Source: Pseudomonas sp. Irchel 3H7 (GTDB lineage Bacteria; Pseudomonadota; Gammaproteobacteria; Pseudomonadales; Pseudomonadaceae). From it: a stretch of DNA of 64,000 nt. Position numbers and translations under genes: made by a program. The notes beneath the pieces are model-generated. The model did not search any database, had not been told where the DNA came from, and worked only from the letters and a program-made list of their open reading frames with translations. Location of the stretch: assembly GCF_900187605.1 (NCBI RefSeq), contig NZ_FYEA01000013.1, positions 186,001-250,000 of the forward strand. The letters run 5' to 3'. This document shows positions 1-12,098 of this stretch, one piece after another. Every line of letters starts with the position of its first letter. The first letter of the stretch is position 1.

Positions 1-1
1 A

Positions 2-1255
2 TTAAGCGCCGTATACCGGCAGCTTCTTGCAGATGGCTTTGACTTTCTCACGAACGGCGTCGATCACCGCTTCGTTGTTCAGGTCAGCCAGGATGTCGCA
101 GATCCAGCCAGCCAGCTCTTTGCACTCAGCTTGCTTGAAGCCACGAGTGGTCACAGCCGGAGTACCGAAGCGCAGGCCGGAAGTGACGAACGGCGAGCGT
201 GGATCGTTTGGTACGGAGTTCTTGTTCACGGTGATGAACGCTTTGCCCAGAGCGGCGTCGGCGTCTTTACCGGAGATGTCCTGCTTGATCAGCGACAGCA
301 GGAACAGGTGGTTCTTGGTACCGCCCGAAACCACGTCGAAACCGCGCTCGATGAACACTTCGGCCATGGCCTGGGCGTTCAGCACCACTTGTTCCTGGTA
401 GGCCTTGAACTCTGGCTGCAGCGCTTCCTTGAAGCAGATCGCTTTAGCGGCGATCACGTGCTCCAGCGGGCCACCCTGGGCGCCCGGGAATACCGCGGAG
501 TTCAGCTTCTTCTCGATGTCGGCGTTGGCGCGCGCCAGGATCAGACCGCCACGTGGACCGCGCAGGGTCTTGTGCGTGGTGGTGGTCACGACGTCAGCGA
601 AAGGCACCGGGTTCGGGTAAACACCCGCGGCAACCAGACCGGCTACGTGAGCCATGTCGACGAACAGGTAAGCACCGACTTTGTCAGCGATGGCGCGGAA
701 ACGTGGGAAGTCGAGAATCTGCGAGTAGGCAGAGAAACCGGCCACGATCATTTTTGGCTTGTGCTCAACTGCCAGACGCTCGACTTCGTCGTAGTCGATC
801 AGGCCGTTGGCGTCGATGCCGTACTGCACAGCGTTGTACAGTTTGCCCGAGGAGGAAACGCTGGCGCCGTGGGTCAGGTGACCGCCGTGGGCCAGGCTCA
901 TGCCCAGAATGGTGTCGCCACCTTGCAGCAGGGCCAGGTAAACAGCAGCGTTGGCTTGCGAACCGGCGTGCGGCTGAACGTTGGCGTAATCGGCGCCGAA
1001 CAGCTCTTTGGCGCGGTCGATGGCCAGTTGCTCAACGATGTCGACGTACTCGCAACCACCGTAGTAACGCTTGCCTGGGTAGCCTTCAGCGTACTTGTTG
1101 GTCAGGACCGAGCCTTGAGCTTCCATCACCGCTGGGCTGGTGTAGTTTTCCGAAGCGATCAGCTCAATGTGTTCTTCCTGGCGCTGAGCTTCTTGCTCCA
1201 TGGCGGCAAAAAGGTCGGCGTCGTACTTGGCAATAGTCAAATCACGGCTGAACAT
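2..1255 (-). CDS. glyA: Serine hydroxymethyltransferase
   Basis: PLP enzyme of the cytosol that interconverts serine plus tetrahydrofolate with glycine plus 5,10-methylene-THF, the main source of one-carbon units. The 417-residue product is full length for the family. The PLP-binding lysine lies in TTTTHKTLRGPRGG (K229), and the SENYTSPAVMEAQGS substrate region is near the N terminus. The ATG at 1255 is preferred over a codon four residues upstream because a GAGGA ribosome binding site sits 5 nt before it. The stop codon lies at the window edge, so the gene is complete. It neighbours morA as in P. aeruginosa (glyA3/PA4602 beside PA4601). Pseudomonads carry several glyA paralogues, so this is one of several possible isoenzymes. 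Confidence 0.97.
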   Translation of the reverse strand: MFSRDLTIAKYDADLFAAMEQEAQRQEEHIELIASENYTSPAVMEAQGSVLTNKYAEGYPGKRYYGGCEYVDIVEQLAIDRAKELFGADYANVQPHAGSQANAAVYLALLQGGDTILGMSLAHGGHLTHGASVSSSGKLYNAVQYGIDANGLIDYDEVERLAVEHKPKMIVAGFSAYSQILDFPRFRAIADKVGAYLFVDMAHVAGLVAAGVYPNPVPFADVVTTTTHKTLRGPRGGLILARANADIEKKLNSAVFPGAQGGPLEHVIAAKAICFKEALQPEFKAYQEQVVLNAQAMAEVFIERGFDVVSGGTKNHLFLLSLIKQDISGKDADAALGKAFITVNKNSVPNDPRSPFVTSGLRFGTPAVTTRGFKQAECKELAGWICDILADLNNEAVIDAVREKVKAICKKLPVYGA

Positions 1256-1387
1256 GGCGGTCCTCAAGGATCGGGGGCAGAAAAGGGGGGCATTCTAACC
1301 CAATGGGTTTTGGATGGCATATGAAACGACATCATGTCGCAGACAAGTGGCGTTCATGCGCAGATAGATGGTGATTGTGCTGGCCTC

Positions 1388-1490
1388 AAAAGATCGCAGC
1401 CTTCGGCAGCTCCTACAGTAATCCGAGCTGATCCCGAATACTGTGACCGACATCAATCCTTGCAGGAGCTGCCGAAGGCTGCGATCTTTT
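1388..1490. repeat. REPIN: inverted pair of REP palindromes
   Basis: Two 27-nt arms in inverted orientation (1388-1414 and 1464-1490), containing AGGAGCTGCCGAAGGCTGCG and its complement, flank a roughly 50-nt loop. The element lies between the promoter side of glyA and the 3' end of morA. The same arm recurs near 15948, 20656 and 23969. Confidence 0.85.
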
Positions 1491-1508
1491 CGGTCGCGCC
1501 GCCGATGT

Positions 1509-4500
1509 TCAGTCGAACATGAACAGCGCGTCATTGCTGAACTGCGCCTCAAACCGCCCCGCCGGCATCGGCCGCCCGAACAGATAGCCCTGAACCTCAT
1601 CGCAACCATGTTCGCGCAGGAAGTCCAACTGCTCATGGGTCTCCACACCCTCGGCGATCACCGCCAGATTCAGACTGTGCGCCATGGCGATGATCGCCCG
1701 GGCAATCTGCGCGTCCTGCTCACCGGACGGCAGGCCATCGACAAACGTGCGGTCGATTTTCAGCACGTCGATCGGGAATTGCTTGAGGTAGTTCAGCGAT
1801 GAGTAACCGGTGCCGAAGTCATCGACTGCGATGCTCAGGCCAAGGTTTTTCAGCCCGGCAAGAATCTGCATGGCCTCGCTGACTTCACGCATCAGGATAC
1901 TTTCGGTCAGTTCCAGCTCCAGGCATGCCGGCGGCAGGCCGGTTTCGCGCAGGATCGTGGCGATCCGCGTGCCGAGCTGGCCATCGGAGAACTGCCGCGC
2001 CGAGATGTTCACCGACACCTTCGGCACGCGTACACGATTCTGGTGCCAGGTCTTCAGCTGACGGCACGCTTCGCTGATCACCCAATCGCCAACGTCGACC
2101 ACCAGACCAAGCTCTTCGAGCACCGGAATGAAATCCCCCGGCGGCACCAGTCCACGACGTGGATGGCGCCAGCGCAACAGCGCTTCGGCGCCGGTCAGAC
2201 GCTTGCCGTCGCCGCTGAATTGCGGTTGGTAATACAGGACGAATTCGTTTTGTTCCAGGGCGTGGCGCAAGTCGCTTTCCAGCTCCAGACGCTCCAGCGC
2301 ACTGGCGTTCATGTCGGCCTGATAGAACTGGAAGTTGTTCTTGCCGCGCTCCTTGGCGTGGTACATCGCGGTGTCGGCGTTCTTCATCAACTGGCTGAGT
2401 TCGTTGCCGTCCTGCGGACTCAGGGCGATGCCGATACTGGCGGTGACGAAGAACTCGCGTCCTTCAAGCACGAACGGGCGGACGAGGCTGCCGAGAATCT
2501 GTTCGGCGACATGAATCGCCCGGTTCAACGCCATTTCGCGACTGGAGCGATGTTGCAGCAGCAGCGTGAATTCATCGCCGCCCATGCGCGCCACGGTGTC
2601 GTCATCGTCGACGCAGGCCAGCAGGCGCGTGGCCATGTCTTTCAACATGCGGTCGCCGGCGGCGTGGCCGAGGGAGTCGTTGATCGGTTTGAAACGGTCG
2701 AGGTCGAGGAACATCAGCACCACCCACGACTTCTGCCGCTCGGCCGATTGCAGCGCGGTGTGCAGGCGATCCTGGAACAGCGTGCGGTTCGGCAGGTGGG
2801 TCAGGGCGTCGTAGTAGGCGAGGCGGTGAATGCGCTGCTCGCTGGCCTTGCGCTCGCTGATGTCGCTGAAGAAGCACACATAACTGGCCAGATCGCCTTC
2901 GTCGTCGAGCACCGCGGTGATGCCGACCCACGCCGGGTAATGCTCGCCGTTGCGGCGCTTGAGCCAGACTTCGCCTTCCCAGGTGCTGTGCTGATGCAGT
3001 TGTTTGAGCACGTAACGCAGGTGCGCGTCCTGTTGTTCGTCGACGGTGAGCATGTTCGGCAACTGATCAAGCACTTCGCTCACCGCGTAACCGCTGACGC
3101 GGCTGAAGGCTTCGTTGGCTTGCACGATGTAACCGGCCGGGTCGGTGATCAGAATCGCCGAGGTCGAATGCTCGAAAACCGTGGCGGCCATGCGCAGGTC
3201 TTTTTCGGCGCGGCGCTGCTGACTGATGTCGCGACCGACACCGAGCACGCCTTCGAACGCGCCGTGCTCGTCCCACACCAGCACCAGACGCAACTCGATC
3301 GGGATCTTGCGGCCATCGGCGCGCAGGCAGTCGAACAGGAACAATTGCGTTTGCACCTGATTGCGCAACACCGCCAATTGCTCGGGCTTGTCCAGCGCCT
3401 TGCTGACCCGATCCATCAGCGTATAGATGCCGCTCAATTGCTGCGGGTTGGCGATGGTCGATTGCCAGCCGTTCTGGAAAATCCACTCGGCGTCGTAGCC
3501 CAGTACCGCCTGCACCGACGGGCTGACGTAGTTCAGCGAGAGCTTGCTGTCGGTGGAAAAAATCACGTCACTGATGCTTTCGGCGAGCATGCGATAACGC
3601 TGCTCGCTGTCACGCAGGGATTCGCTGGCTTCGATCTGTTCGGTGATGTCCTTGGCCACGCCGATGATTCGCGTCACCTGATCGTGTTTGTCGCGAGCCA
3701 ACGCCTGTTCGCGAATGTCGAAACGCCGCCATTTGCCGTCGCGATGGCGGAAGCGCAGTTGGCACTGGAGCAACTGACTGTAACCGGCGTGCCGCTGCAT
3801 CTGCCGCGAGCGATGGTAGTAGTCGGCGTCTTCCGGGTGCAGGAGGATTTCCCAGAAATACTCGCCCATCTGATGCAGTTCAGTGCGGTTGTAGCCGAGG
3901 GTTTGACCGAGGTGGTGGTTACTGAAAATCATCCGCTGGCTGATCACGTCCTGCACGTACAGATGATCCGGCACGGTGCGCACCACGTCCGACCAGAAGC
4001 CTTCGCGTTCGAGCAGCGACAGTTCGATCAGCTTGCGGCTGGTGATGTCGTTGATGCTGAGGATCACCGCTTTGTAGTCGTGCTGCTCGATCGGCAGGCG
4101 CAACACCATCCACAGGTGCTGGTCGCGGCCATTGATGTCCGGCAGTTTGATTTCCAGTTCCAGCTGCTTCTGTTGCTGCAGGACGGCGTCGAGCACTTGG
4201 TTGCCGATGGCGCACTGACGGTGTGGGTGGCCATCGATCAACAGTTGCCAGGCGTGCTCGCAAGAGTTGACGTTGAGCAGTTGCAACGCGACCTGGTTGA
4301 CCTCGGTGACGCGCAATTCCTGCAGCAGTTGCTGACGTTGCGCCGGCTGGTCGAGCCAGGCTTTGAGCTGGTCGCTGGTCTGGATCTGCGCCTTGTCGAA
4401 GACCTGCTTGAGGCCGGACAGGTCCAGCACGCACAGGGCGACGCCAGTGCCTTCGAAAATGTCCTGATAGCGCCGGCGGCCTTCATGCAACTGGCGCTGG

Positions 4501-5357
4501 CGGCGGCGCATGTTCAACAGCGCAATCACCGGCAGCATCGAGAACGCCAGGCCCAAAAGGCATTTGCCGATAAATGCCGGCAGCAGTTCTTCGAGTACGC
4601 GCTGGCGGTCGAACAGGCCACGCAACTGCCAGTCGCTGCTGCTCAGTGGCACGGTCAGCACGGTGTTGGCGAGGTCGTCCGGGCTCAGCACGCCGGGCTT
4701 GGCCGAGGGCAACGCTTCATCGCGGCTGATGATCTGATGGTTGACGCGGTTTTCCACCAGCCACAACGGGCGGATGCCGGTTTCGCCCTGTTTGGTCAGC
4801 GAGTCGAAAAAGGTCGGGGTCAGGCGCAAGGCCCAATAACCGCGCGTGCTGCCGCTGGCTTGATGCAGCAATAGATGCACCACCGAGCCGTCGTCGGCGT
4901 TACTGAAATAATGTGCCTGGGCACGGCTGCGGCGCACCAGTTCGGTGAGGTAGTCGGCATCGTGACTGTCGACGGCGCTGTCGTTGATGATTCGTCCGGA
5001 AGGGCTGAGCAACGCCAGGCTGCGCAAATCGGGCAGCGATTGCTGGAGCTTGCGCAGCAACGCCTGCTGTTCGTCGGCTGATTGCGGTTGTTCGACGATC
5101 GGTAGCAGGTTGAGGGCGATTTGCGCGTTCAGCGCCATGTTCAGGCTGACCTGCGAGGCGAGGTCGGCGGTGTAATCAATGGTGTACTGGCGCTGGTTTT
5201 TCTGGGTTTCGCGCAGTTGATCGAGCAGTTGCCAGAACAGCAATGCGAGCAACAAAAGCACAAGCGTCGCCAGCGCACCCTTTAATGTACCGCGCAGGGA
5301 CGAGCCGGGCGCCGGTGGGGTGCTGCTCACAGAAGCTGGCGGAGTGACATTGGACAA
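1509..5357 (-). CDS. morA: MorA-like membrane GGDEF/EAL cyclic-di-GMP regulator with PAS domains
   Basis: A 1282-residue inner-membrane sensor of c-di-GMP turnover. Hydrophobic segments near residues 27-46 and 262-282 bracket a periplasmic sensory region. PAS-type repeats follow (starting roughly at 290, 450, 580 and 720), then a diguanylate cyclase domain with intact GGDEF at 926-930 and an EAL-type phosphodiesterase domain. The latter has E1058-A-L-L-R and the DDFGTGYSS metal loop from D1179. Both catalytic motifs look intact. The usual RxxD inhibitory site before GGDEF is DDDD here. Size, domain order and the position beside glyA match MorA (PA4601), which affects motility and biofilm formation in Pseudomonas. 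The start is a TTG with AGGA about 8 nt upstream; no better ATG precedes the first membrane helix. Confidence 0.9.
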   Translation of the reverse strand: MSNVTPPASVSSTPPAPGSSLRGTLKGALATLVLLLLALLFWQLLDQLRETQKNQRQYTIDYTADLASQVSLNMALNAQIALNLLPIVEQPQSADEQQALLRKLQQSLPDLRSLALLSPSGRIINDSAVDSHDADYLTELVRRSRAQAHYFSNADDGSVVHLLLHQASGSTRGYWALRLTPTFFDSLTKQGETGIRPLWLVENRVNHQIISRDEALPSAKPGVLSPDDLANTVLTVPLSSSDWQLRGLFDRQRVLEELLPAFIGKCLLGLAFSMLPVIALLNMRRRQRQLHEGRRRYQDIFEGTGVALCVLDLSGLKQVFDKAQIQTSDQLKAWLDQPAQRQQLLQELRVTEVNQVALQLLNVNSCEHAWQLLIDGHPHRQCAIGNQVLDAVLQQQKQLELEIKLPDINGRDQHLWMVLRLPIEQHDYKAVILSINDITSRKLIELSLLEREGFWSDVVRTVPDHLYVQDVISQRMIFSNHHLGQTLGYNRTELHQMGEYFWEILLHPEDADYYHRSRQMQRHAGYSQLLQCQLRFRHRDGKWRRFDIREQALARDKHDQVTRIIGVAKDITEQIEASESLRDSEQRYRMLAESISDVIFSTDSKLSLNYVSPSVQAVLGYDAEWIFQNGWQSTIANPQQLSGIYTLMDRVSKALDKPEQLAVLRNQVQTQLFLFDCLRADGRKIPIELRLVLVWDEHGAFEGVLGVGRDISQQRRAEKDLRMAATVFEHSTSAILITDPAGYIVQANEAFSRVSGYAVSEVLDQLPNMLTVDEQQDAHLRYVLKQLHQHSTWEGEVWLKRRNGEHYPAWVGITAVLDDEGDLASYVCFFSDISERKASEQRIHRLAYYDALTHLPNRTLFQDRLHTALQSAERQKSWVVLMFLDLDRFKPINDSLGHAAGDRMLKDMATRLLACVDDDDTVARMGGDEFTLLLQHRSSREMALNRAIHVAEQILGSLVRPFVLEGREFFVTASIGIALSPQDGNELSQLMKNADTAMYHAKERGKNNFQFYQADMNASALERLELESDLRHALEQNEFVLYYQPQFSGDGKRLTGAEALLRWRHPRRGLVPPGDFIPVLEELGLVVDVGDWVISEACRQLKTWHQNRVRVPKVSVNISARQFSDGQLGTRIATILRETGLPPACLELELTESILMREVSEAMQILAGLKNLGLSIAVDDFGTGYSSLNYLKQFPIDVLKIDRTFVDGLPSGEQDAQIARAIIAMAHSLNLAVIAEGVETHEQLDFLREHGCDEVQGYLFGRPMPAGRFEAQFSNDALFMFD

Positions 5358-5642
5358 GCTGTAATCCTGCGATTTGGCTGGACTGGCGCGACGTGCACTA
5401 TAAGCCGGACGCCCAAAGGGCGGCTAGCATGCCTTGAGTCGTGGCGAAGTGCCAGCCCCGCTCGGCTGGACTGCCAACTGTCATTAAGGTAGCTTTGCCG
5501 GTTACGCGGGAGCGTTCCAGCTCCTAGACTCAGACTTTTTCAGCGCGCACGCATTGATAACCATCAAGTGAACGACGCGCATGGTCTGGCCGGGCTTCGC
5601 CTGCGCTGCAATCATTCATCTGTCACTGACCCAAGGTTCTCC

Positions 5643-7307
<1,665 letters not shown>

Positions 7308-7326
7308 TATCGGGTTGGTTGCATGA

Positions 7327-7358
7327 AAAAGCGGAGCCTTCGGGCTCCGTTTTTTTTT
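7327..7358 (+). terminator. Intrinsic terminator of ettA
   Basis: A 7-bp stem CGGAGCC/GGCTCCG with a TTCG loop (7332-7349) followed by nine T residues, 20 nt after the ettA stop codon. Confidence 0.92.
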
Positions 7359-7390
7359 GCCTGGTTTTTCAGGGATACCGAGTTGGATTC

Positions 7391-7483
7391 ATCGCTGGCA
7401 AGCCAAGCTCCCACAGGGTTTTGTGGGGTGTTCGAGATAGGTGTTTCACCGATGTCCACTGTGGGAGCTGGCTTGCCAGCGAT
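7391..7483. repeat. REPIN
   Basis: Inverted arms at 7391-7416 and 7459-7483, one containing CTGTGGGAGCTGGCTTGCCA and the other its near-perfect complement, separated by about 42 nt. It belongs to the GTGGGAGC family also seen at 19675 and 32892. Confidence 0.85.
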
Positions 7484-7683
7484 GGCGGTATAACTGTTGG
7501 TGCATCACTTGAATTTGATCTCACCATTCAGGTGCAAAACTGGGCAAAAACCAGCCGAATTTATATCCTGTGCACCATTTAATTTCATAACTGCGACATT
7601 TTGCTCTGTTCCTGTGCGCATTTCGTTTGTTACAGTCCGGCCCAATCTCCTCCAACGACAATAAATTTGCCGAGACTTTTGCC

Positions 7684-9017
<1,334 letters not shown>

Positions 9018-9021
<4 letters not shown>

Positions 9022-9512
9022 GCCGGTTCGATGCGAATCACTTCGATGATTTGATCGCCGGCGGGGCGCTGCCACAGCACCTCGTCATTGAGTCGGGCAC
9101 CGAGCAGCGCCCGGCCCAGCGGTGAACTCCAATTGATCAGGCCTTTGCTGGCATCGGCCTGATCTTCGCCGACCAGTTGTACCCGGCGTTCGGTGTCGTG
9201 CTCATCGGCGTAGGTCACCCAACTGCCGATCTGCACTTTGTCTCTGGACGTTGCTGCTACGGCGACTTGTGCGCTGCTCAGGCGCTGATTGAAATAACGC
9301 AAATCACGTTGCAGATCCGCCAGCCGTTGCTTGTCGGCCTGCTCACCTCTGGCTGATTGTTCGGCATGCAGGCTTTGCAGCTCGGCGACTTTGGCCTGCA
9401 ACTGCGCCAACCCTTGCGGCGTGACGTAATTGGGCTGCTCGCTGACCTGCCGTTCGACCGGCTGATCGGCTTGCGCGGCGGCGTTGTCTTCGTTGACGAA
9501 TGCGCGACTCAT
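9018..9512 (-). CDS. GreA/GreB family transcript-cleavage-like factor
   Basis: A 164-residue cytosolic protein with Gre organisation. A coiled-coil N-terminal segment (about residues 30-80, from GLAQLQAKVAELQ) is followed by the FKBP-like C-terminal domain (IGSWVTYADEHDTERRVQLVG ... SPLGRALLGARLNDEVLWQRP). Gre factors enter the RNA polymerase secondary channel and stimulate cleavage of backtracked RNA. This protein is neither canonical GreA nor GreB, and the acidic tip residues cannot be assigned with confidence, so it may be a secondary-channel regulator without cleavage activity. The start at 9512 is fixed by a strong GAGGAGG site 6 nt upstream. Its stop overlaps that of convergent gdhA by 3 nt, with no terminator between them. 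Confidence 0.85.
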
Positions 9513-9582
9513 GGTGTCCTCCTCGTATGAGGTTTGGGCCATGCTCGCAGGCATTTGGTTTCACTGGATGTCTGGAAGCGAC

Positions 9583-9939
9583 CTATTGCGAGCGATAAGC
9601 CCGTCCGGCGTCCTGATCTTTCTGCTGCTGCCAGGCGCGTTCTCGTTCGTCCCAGTGTTCGTTGCGATACTCTTCGCGTCCCTTGTTTTCCAGCATCGCC
9701 TGACACTGGCGGAAGCCGTCGGTCCAGCCTTCGGCGTATTGCTTGTCCTTCAGATAGCGCGGCACGTTCTTGCGAAACTCGCCGCTGATCGAACCGGCCG
9801 CCTGGCGACCGCTGATGCAACCGTCATCGAAGCCGTCGGCGAAGGCTGGTGGATAACCCTTGGCGATCAGATCTTCATGGGTGGTCTGGCAACCGCCCAG
9901 CAACAACACAACACCCAACCAACCCGCACACCGCCACAT
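9583..9939 (-). CDS. Small lipoprotein of unknown function
   Basis: A 118-residue predicted lipoprotein. The N terminus MWRCAGWLGVVLLLGGCQTT has a hydrophobic stretch and an LGGC lipobox, so the mature protein would start at Cys17 and be membrane-anchored. The mature part is hydrophilic with several Cys, Trp and charged residues (GFDDGCISGRQAAG; EGWTDGFRQCQ; repeated Arg/Glu near the C terminus). The two DGxxDGC/DGFRQC segments suggest an internal duplication or a disulfide. The ATG at 9939 is chosen because GGGAGAG lies just upstream and it begins a clean signal peptide. I do not recognise a characterised family. Confidence 0.8.
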   Translation of the reverse strand: MWRCAGWLGVVLLLGGCQTTHEDLIAKGYPPAFADGFDDGCISGRQAAGSISGEFRKNVPRYLKDKQYAEGWTDGFRQCQAMLENKGREEYRNEHWDERERAWQQQKDQDAGRAYRSQ

Positions 9940-10040
9940 CGCACTCTCCCGCGCCGGTTCTCGGCTTATGGGAAAGTCTAGAAGCTGATTCGTCGAGCGT
10001 TGGTGAAAGGCATGTGAGTAATTCGTTGAGCACCACAAAT

Positions 10041-10137
10041 CCCCTGTAGGAGTGAGCCTGCTCGCGATAGCGGTGTATCAGTCACCGCACCAGTGACTGA
10101 TGAATTGCTATCGCGAGCAGGCTCACTCCTACAGGGG
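10041..10137. repeat. REPIN
   Basis: Near-perfect inverted arms of about 31 nt (10041-10071 and 10107-10137), built on TAGGAGTGAGCCTGCTCGCG, separated by a 35-nt loop with its own dyad symmetry (CAGTCAC/GTGACTG). It lies in the spacer downstream of the DUF4105 gene. Confidence 0.88.
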
Positions 10138-10150
10138 GATGTGTTCGGGA

Positions 10151-12004
10151 TCAGTAGTGATACCACTTCACTTCAAGCATGACCTCGGTTTCCGGCGTGG
10201 CGAGATGGCTGAACTCACGCTGCGCACTCAGGCGCAAACCAAGGTTGCGCGACAATTCCCACTGCTGATTCAGACTCAGGCTGCGGCGCACTTCGCCATT
10301 GAAGAAGTAATCGCCCTTGGCCTCCACACTGAGATTGCCCAGCGGGTTTTTCCACAACACGCCGGTATTGAAACCACCCGCCGGGGACACGAACTCGGCG
10401 AAATCATTGTTGTGTTCAACGCGCACGGTGCCGAGGGCAAAACCCAGCACATCGTCACCCAGCGCCCACGTGCCACCGCCACCACCGTTGACGTGGCTGA
10501 CCAGCGTCTCGTCATCATGCTTGCCCGGTACGCGCTCCAGACCACCAGTGACCTGCCACGACAGCGGTTGCAGCAGCTCATTACGCGGCGTCAGCGAACG
10601 AATCGTCGCCAGATCCAGTTGCTGGAACTGCCAGTGATTGCCTTCGTACTGACGCAACTTCATCTGCAGGATCTCGATTTGTGCGCCGAGCGGGAAGCTT
10701 TCGGCGTTGTCGTTGAGATCGTGATAAGCCATGCGCAAACCGTACTCACCGAATGCACGATCACCACGGGTGCCGAGACCGGCCTGCCAGGTGCGGGATT
10801 CGTGGCCGTCTTCCGGCAAGCCTGGCTGCGGAATGTCCAACTCAGGCGCCGGGTTCTTGTTGATCGCCCGCAGCAATTCGAAACTGCGTTGCGCCCGTTG
10901 CGGATCACGCTCCTGACCGTTGGCGCGGTAGCGCTCCAGACGATACGCCGCGTCGATGATCAACGCCTGACGGTCGCGTGGCAGGGCTTTGAACGCCGGA
11001 TCCTGCAACTGCTGCTGATCGGCGCTGACGTTCAGCACCCATTGCTGTTCGTCACTGTTCAATGGCTCGGCGCGGCTGAGCAATTCGCGCTCACGGGACG
11101 GACGATATTCGATGCTTTCCACCAGCCCGGCTTCTTTCACCGCTTTAACGGTGTCCGTGGGTATCGCGGTCAACGGGAATTGTTCGGTCAGGCGCAGGCT
11201 CGGGCGTGCGACTTGCAGCAGCTCCAGCAAGCGATACGAGCAGTTTTCGTCGAAGAAAAAGTAATCGAACTGGATCTGCTTCAACTCCCACACATGCTCG
11301 ACCATGCGCGCGGTTTCTTCTTGGCTCAGATTGAGCCGGTATTCCCACAGGTCGCGGTTTTCCAGGCTGCGGTATTCCGAGAGTTTTTCCTGATACGGCA
11401 CCAAGGCGAACAATCCCGGATAACCGCCCATCAAACCTTTCCAAGCGTAGAGAATGCTGTTGTCCGAGCCTTCGATGTAGGCGCCAAAGTTGATCGCATA
11501 ACTGAGCAGCGACGTTTTGTCGGCCTGCACATCGGCCTGGTCGATGCGCAGCAGGGTGTGGCCGAACATCGATGACGGGCTATTCAGATAGGCCGCCGGG
11601 AAGATCATCACCGCGCTGTGCGGCGAGACATCCTTGAACCACTTCTTGTATTCAGCGCATGCCGGTGTCGGTAGATCCCCGAGATTGAGCTGCGCTTTCA
11701 GCCAGCGGGTGCGCGCCGGATAAACGCATTGCGCATGTTGCTCGCCGAGACTGGCCGGGGCGTACAGCGCTTGCACGGTGGCCGCCAGTTCATGATCGGG
11801 GTGTTCGTTGCCATCGGGCGCCAGAAAAAACTTCTTGTCGCTGACATAGCTGCGCCAGCCGCCAAGCTTGGCGGTTTCGTAGTGACCGAGGGAAATCCAG
11901 AAGCGGTCGTTGGCCAGTTGCTGCAAACGTTGAGGGTCGATGGTTGGCGCGGCGGACAGAGGGGCGCAGACACAGAGCGCCAGCCAGGCAAGGCGTTTGA
12001 GCAT
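10151..12004 (-). CDS. DUF4105 (Lnb N-terminal periplasmic domain) protein with predicted C-terminal beta-barrel
   Basis: A 617-residue exported protein. The signal peptide is MLKRLAWLALCVCAPLSAAP. The central domain (about residues 110-310) is DUF4105, the domain also found in the Bacteroides lipoprotein N-acyltransferase Lnb. It contains a conserved histidine in SMFGHTLLRID (H149) and a cysteine in DENCSYRLLEL (C255), an order like the permuted papain-like fold. The C-terminal 280 residues are rich in alternating aromatic/polar strands (YGLRMAYHDLND, LSVEAKGDYFF, LGLRLSAQREF) and end in WYHY, as outer-membrane barrels do. The function in Pseudomonas is not known to me. The ATG at 12004 is used; a TTG 9 nt upstream is the only alternative. 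It lies downstream of the DUF3015 gene, separated from it by a terminator. Confidence 0.85.
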   Translation of the reverse strand: MLKRLAWLALCVCAPLSAAPTIDPQRLQQLANDRFWISLGHYETAKLGGWRSYVSDKKFFLAPDGNEHPDHELAATVQALYAPASLGEQHAQCVYPARTRWLKAQLNLGDLPTPACAEYKKWFKDVSPHSAVMIFPAAYLNSPSSMFGHTLLRIDQADVQADKTSLLSYAINFGAYIEGSDNSILYAWKGLMGGYPGLFALVPYQEKLSEYRSLENRDLWEYRLNLSQEETARMVEHVWELKQIQFDYFFFDENCSYRLLELLQVARPSLRLTEQFPLTAIPTDTVKAVKEAGLVESIEYRPSRERELLSRAEPLNSDEQQWVLNVSADQQQLQDPAFKALPRDRQALIIDAAYRLERYRANGQERDPQRAQRSFELLRAINKNPAPELDIPQPGLPEDGHESRTWQAGLGTRGDRAFGEYGLRMAYHDLNDNAESFPLGAQIEILQMKLRQYEGNHWQFQQLDLATIRSLTPRNELLQPLSWQVTGGLERVPGKHDDETLVSHVNGGGGGTWALGDDVLGFALGTVRVEHNNDFAEFVSPAGGFNTGVLWKNPLGNLSVEAKGDYFFNGEVRRSLSLNQQWELSRNLGLRLSAQREFSHLATPETEVMLEVKWYHY

Positions 12005-12053
12005 AGTCGGCAACTTGAACAGGAAAGAAATAAAGACCCAAGGAGGGCGGGCC

Positions 12054-12087
12054 GAAAAAATAAAACCCGCTTCCCGAAGGAAGCGGG
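12054..12087 (-). terminator. Intrinsic terminator of the DUF3015 gene
   Basis: On the minus strand, a 9-bp perfect stem CCCGCTTCC/GGAAGCGGG with a 4-nt loop (12066-12087) is followed by TTTTATTTTTT. It lies 11 nt after the DUF3015 stop and before the DUF4105 start. Confidence 0.9.
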
Positions 12088-12098
12088 CGAGGTCGAGC

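Larger units (their letters stand above)
7308..7683. other. Intergenic region ettA-gdhA
   Basis: A 376-nt spacer. It holds the ettA terminator, one REPIN (7391-7483) and about 200 nt of AT-richer DNA before gdhA that must contain the gdhA promoter. I see no convincing -35/-10 pair, operator or small gene there. Confidence 0.6.

Noticed and set aside
2043..4874. 943-codon open frame on the plus strand inside morA
   Set aside because: It is the antisense shadow of the GGDEF/EAL gene; GC-rich codon bias opens this frame, and the protein has no recognisable motifs.
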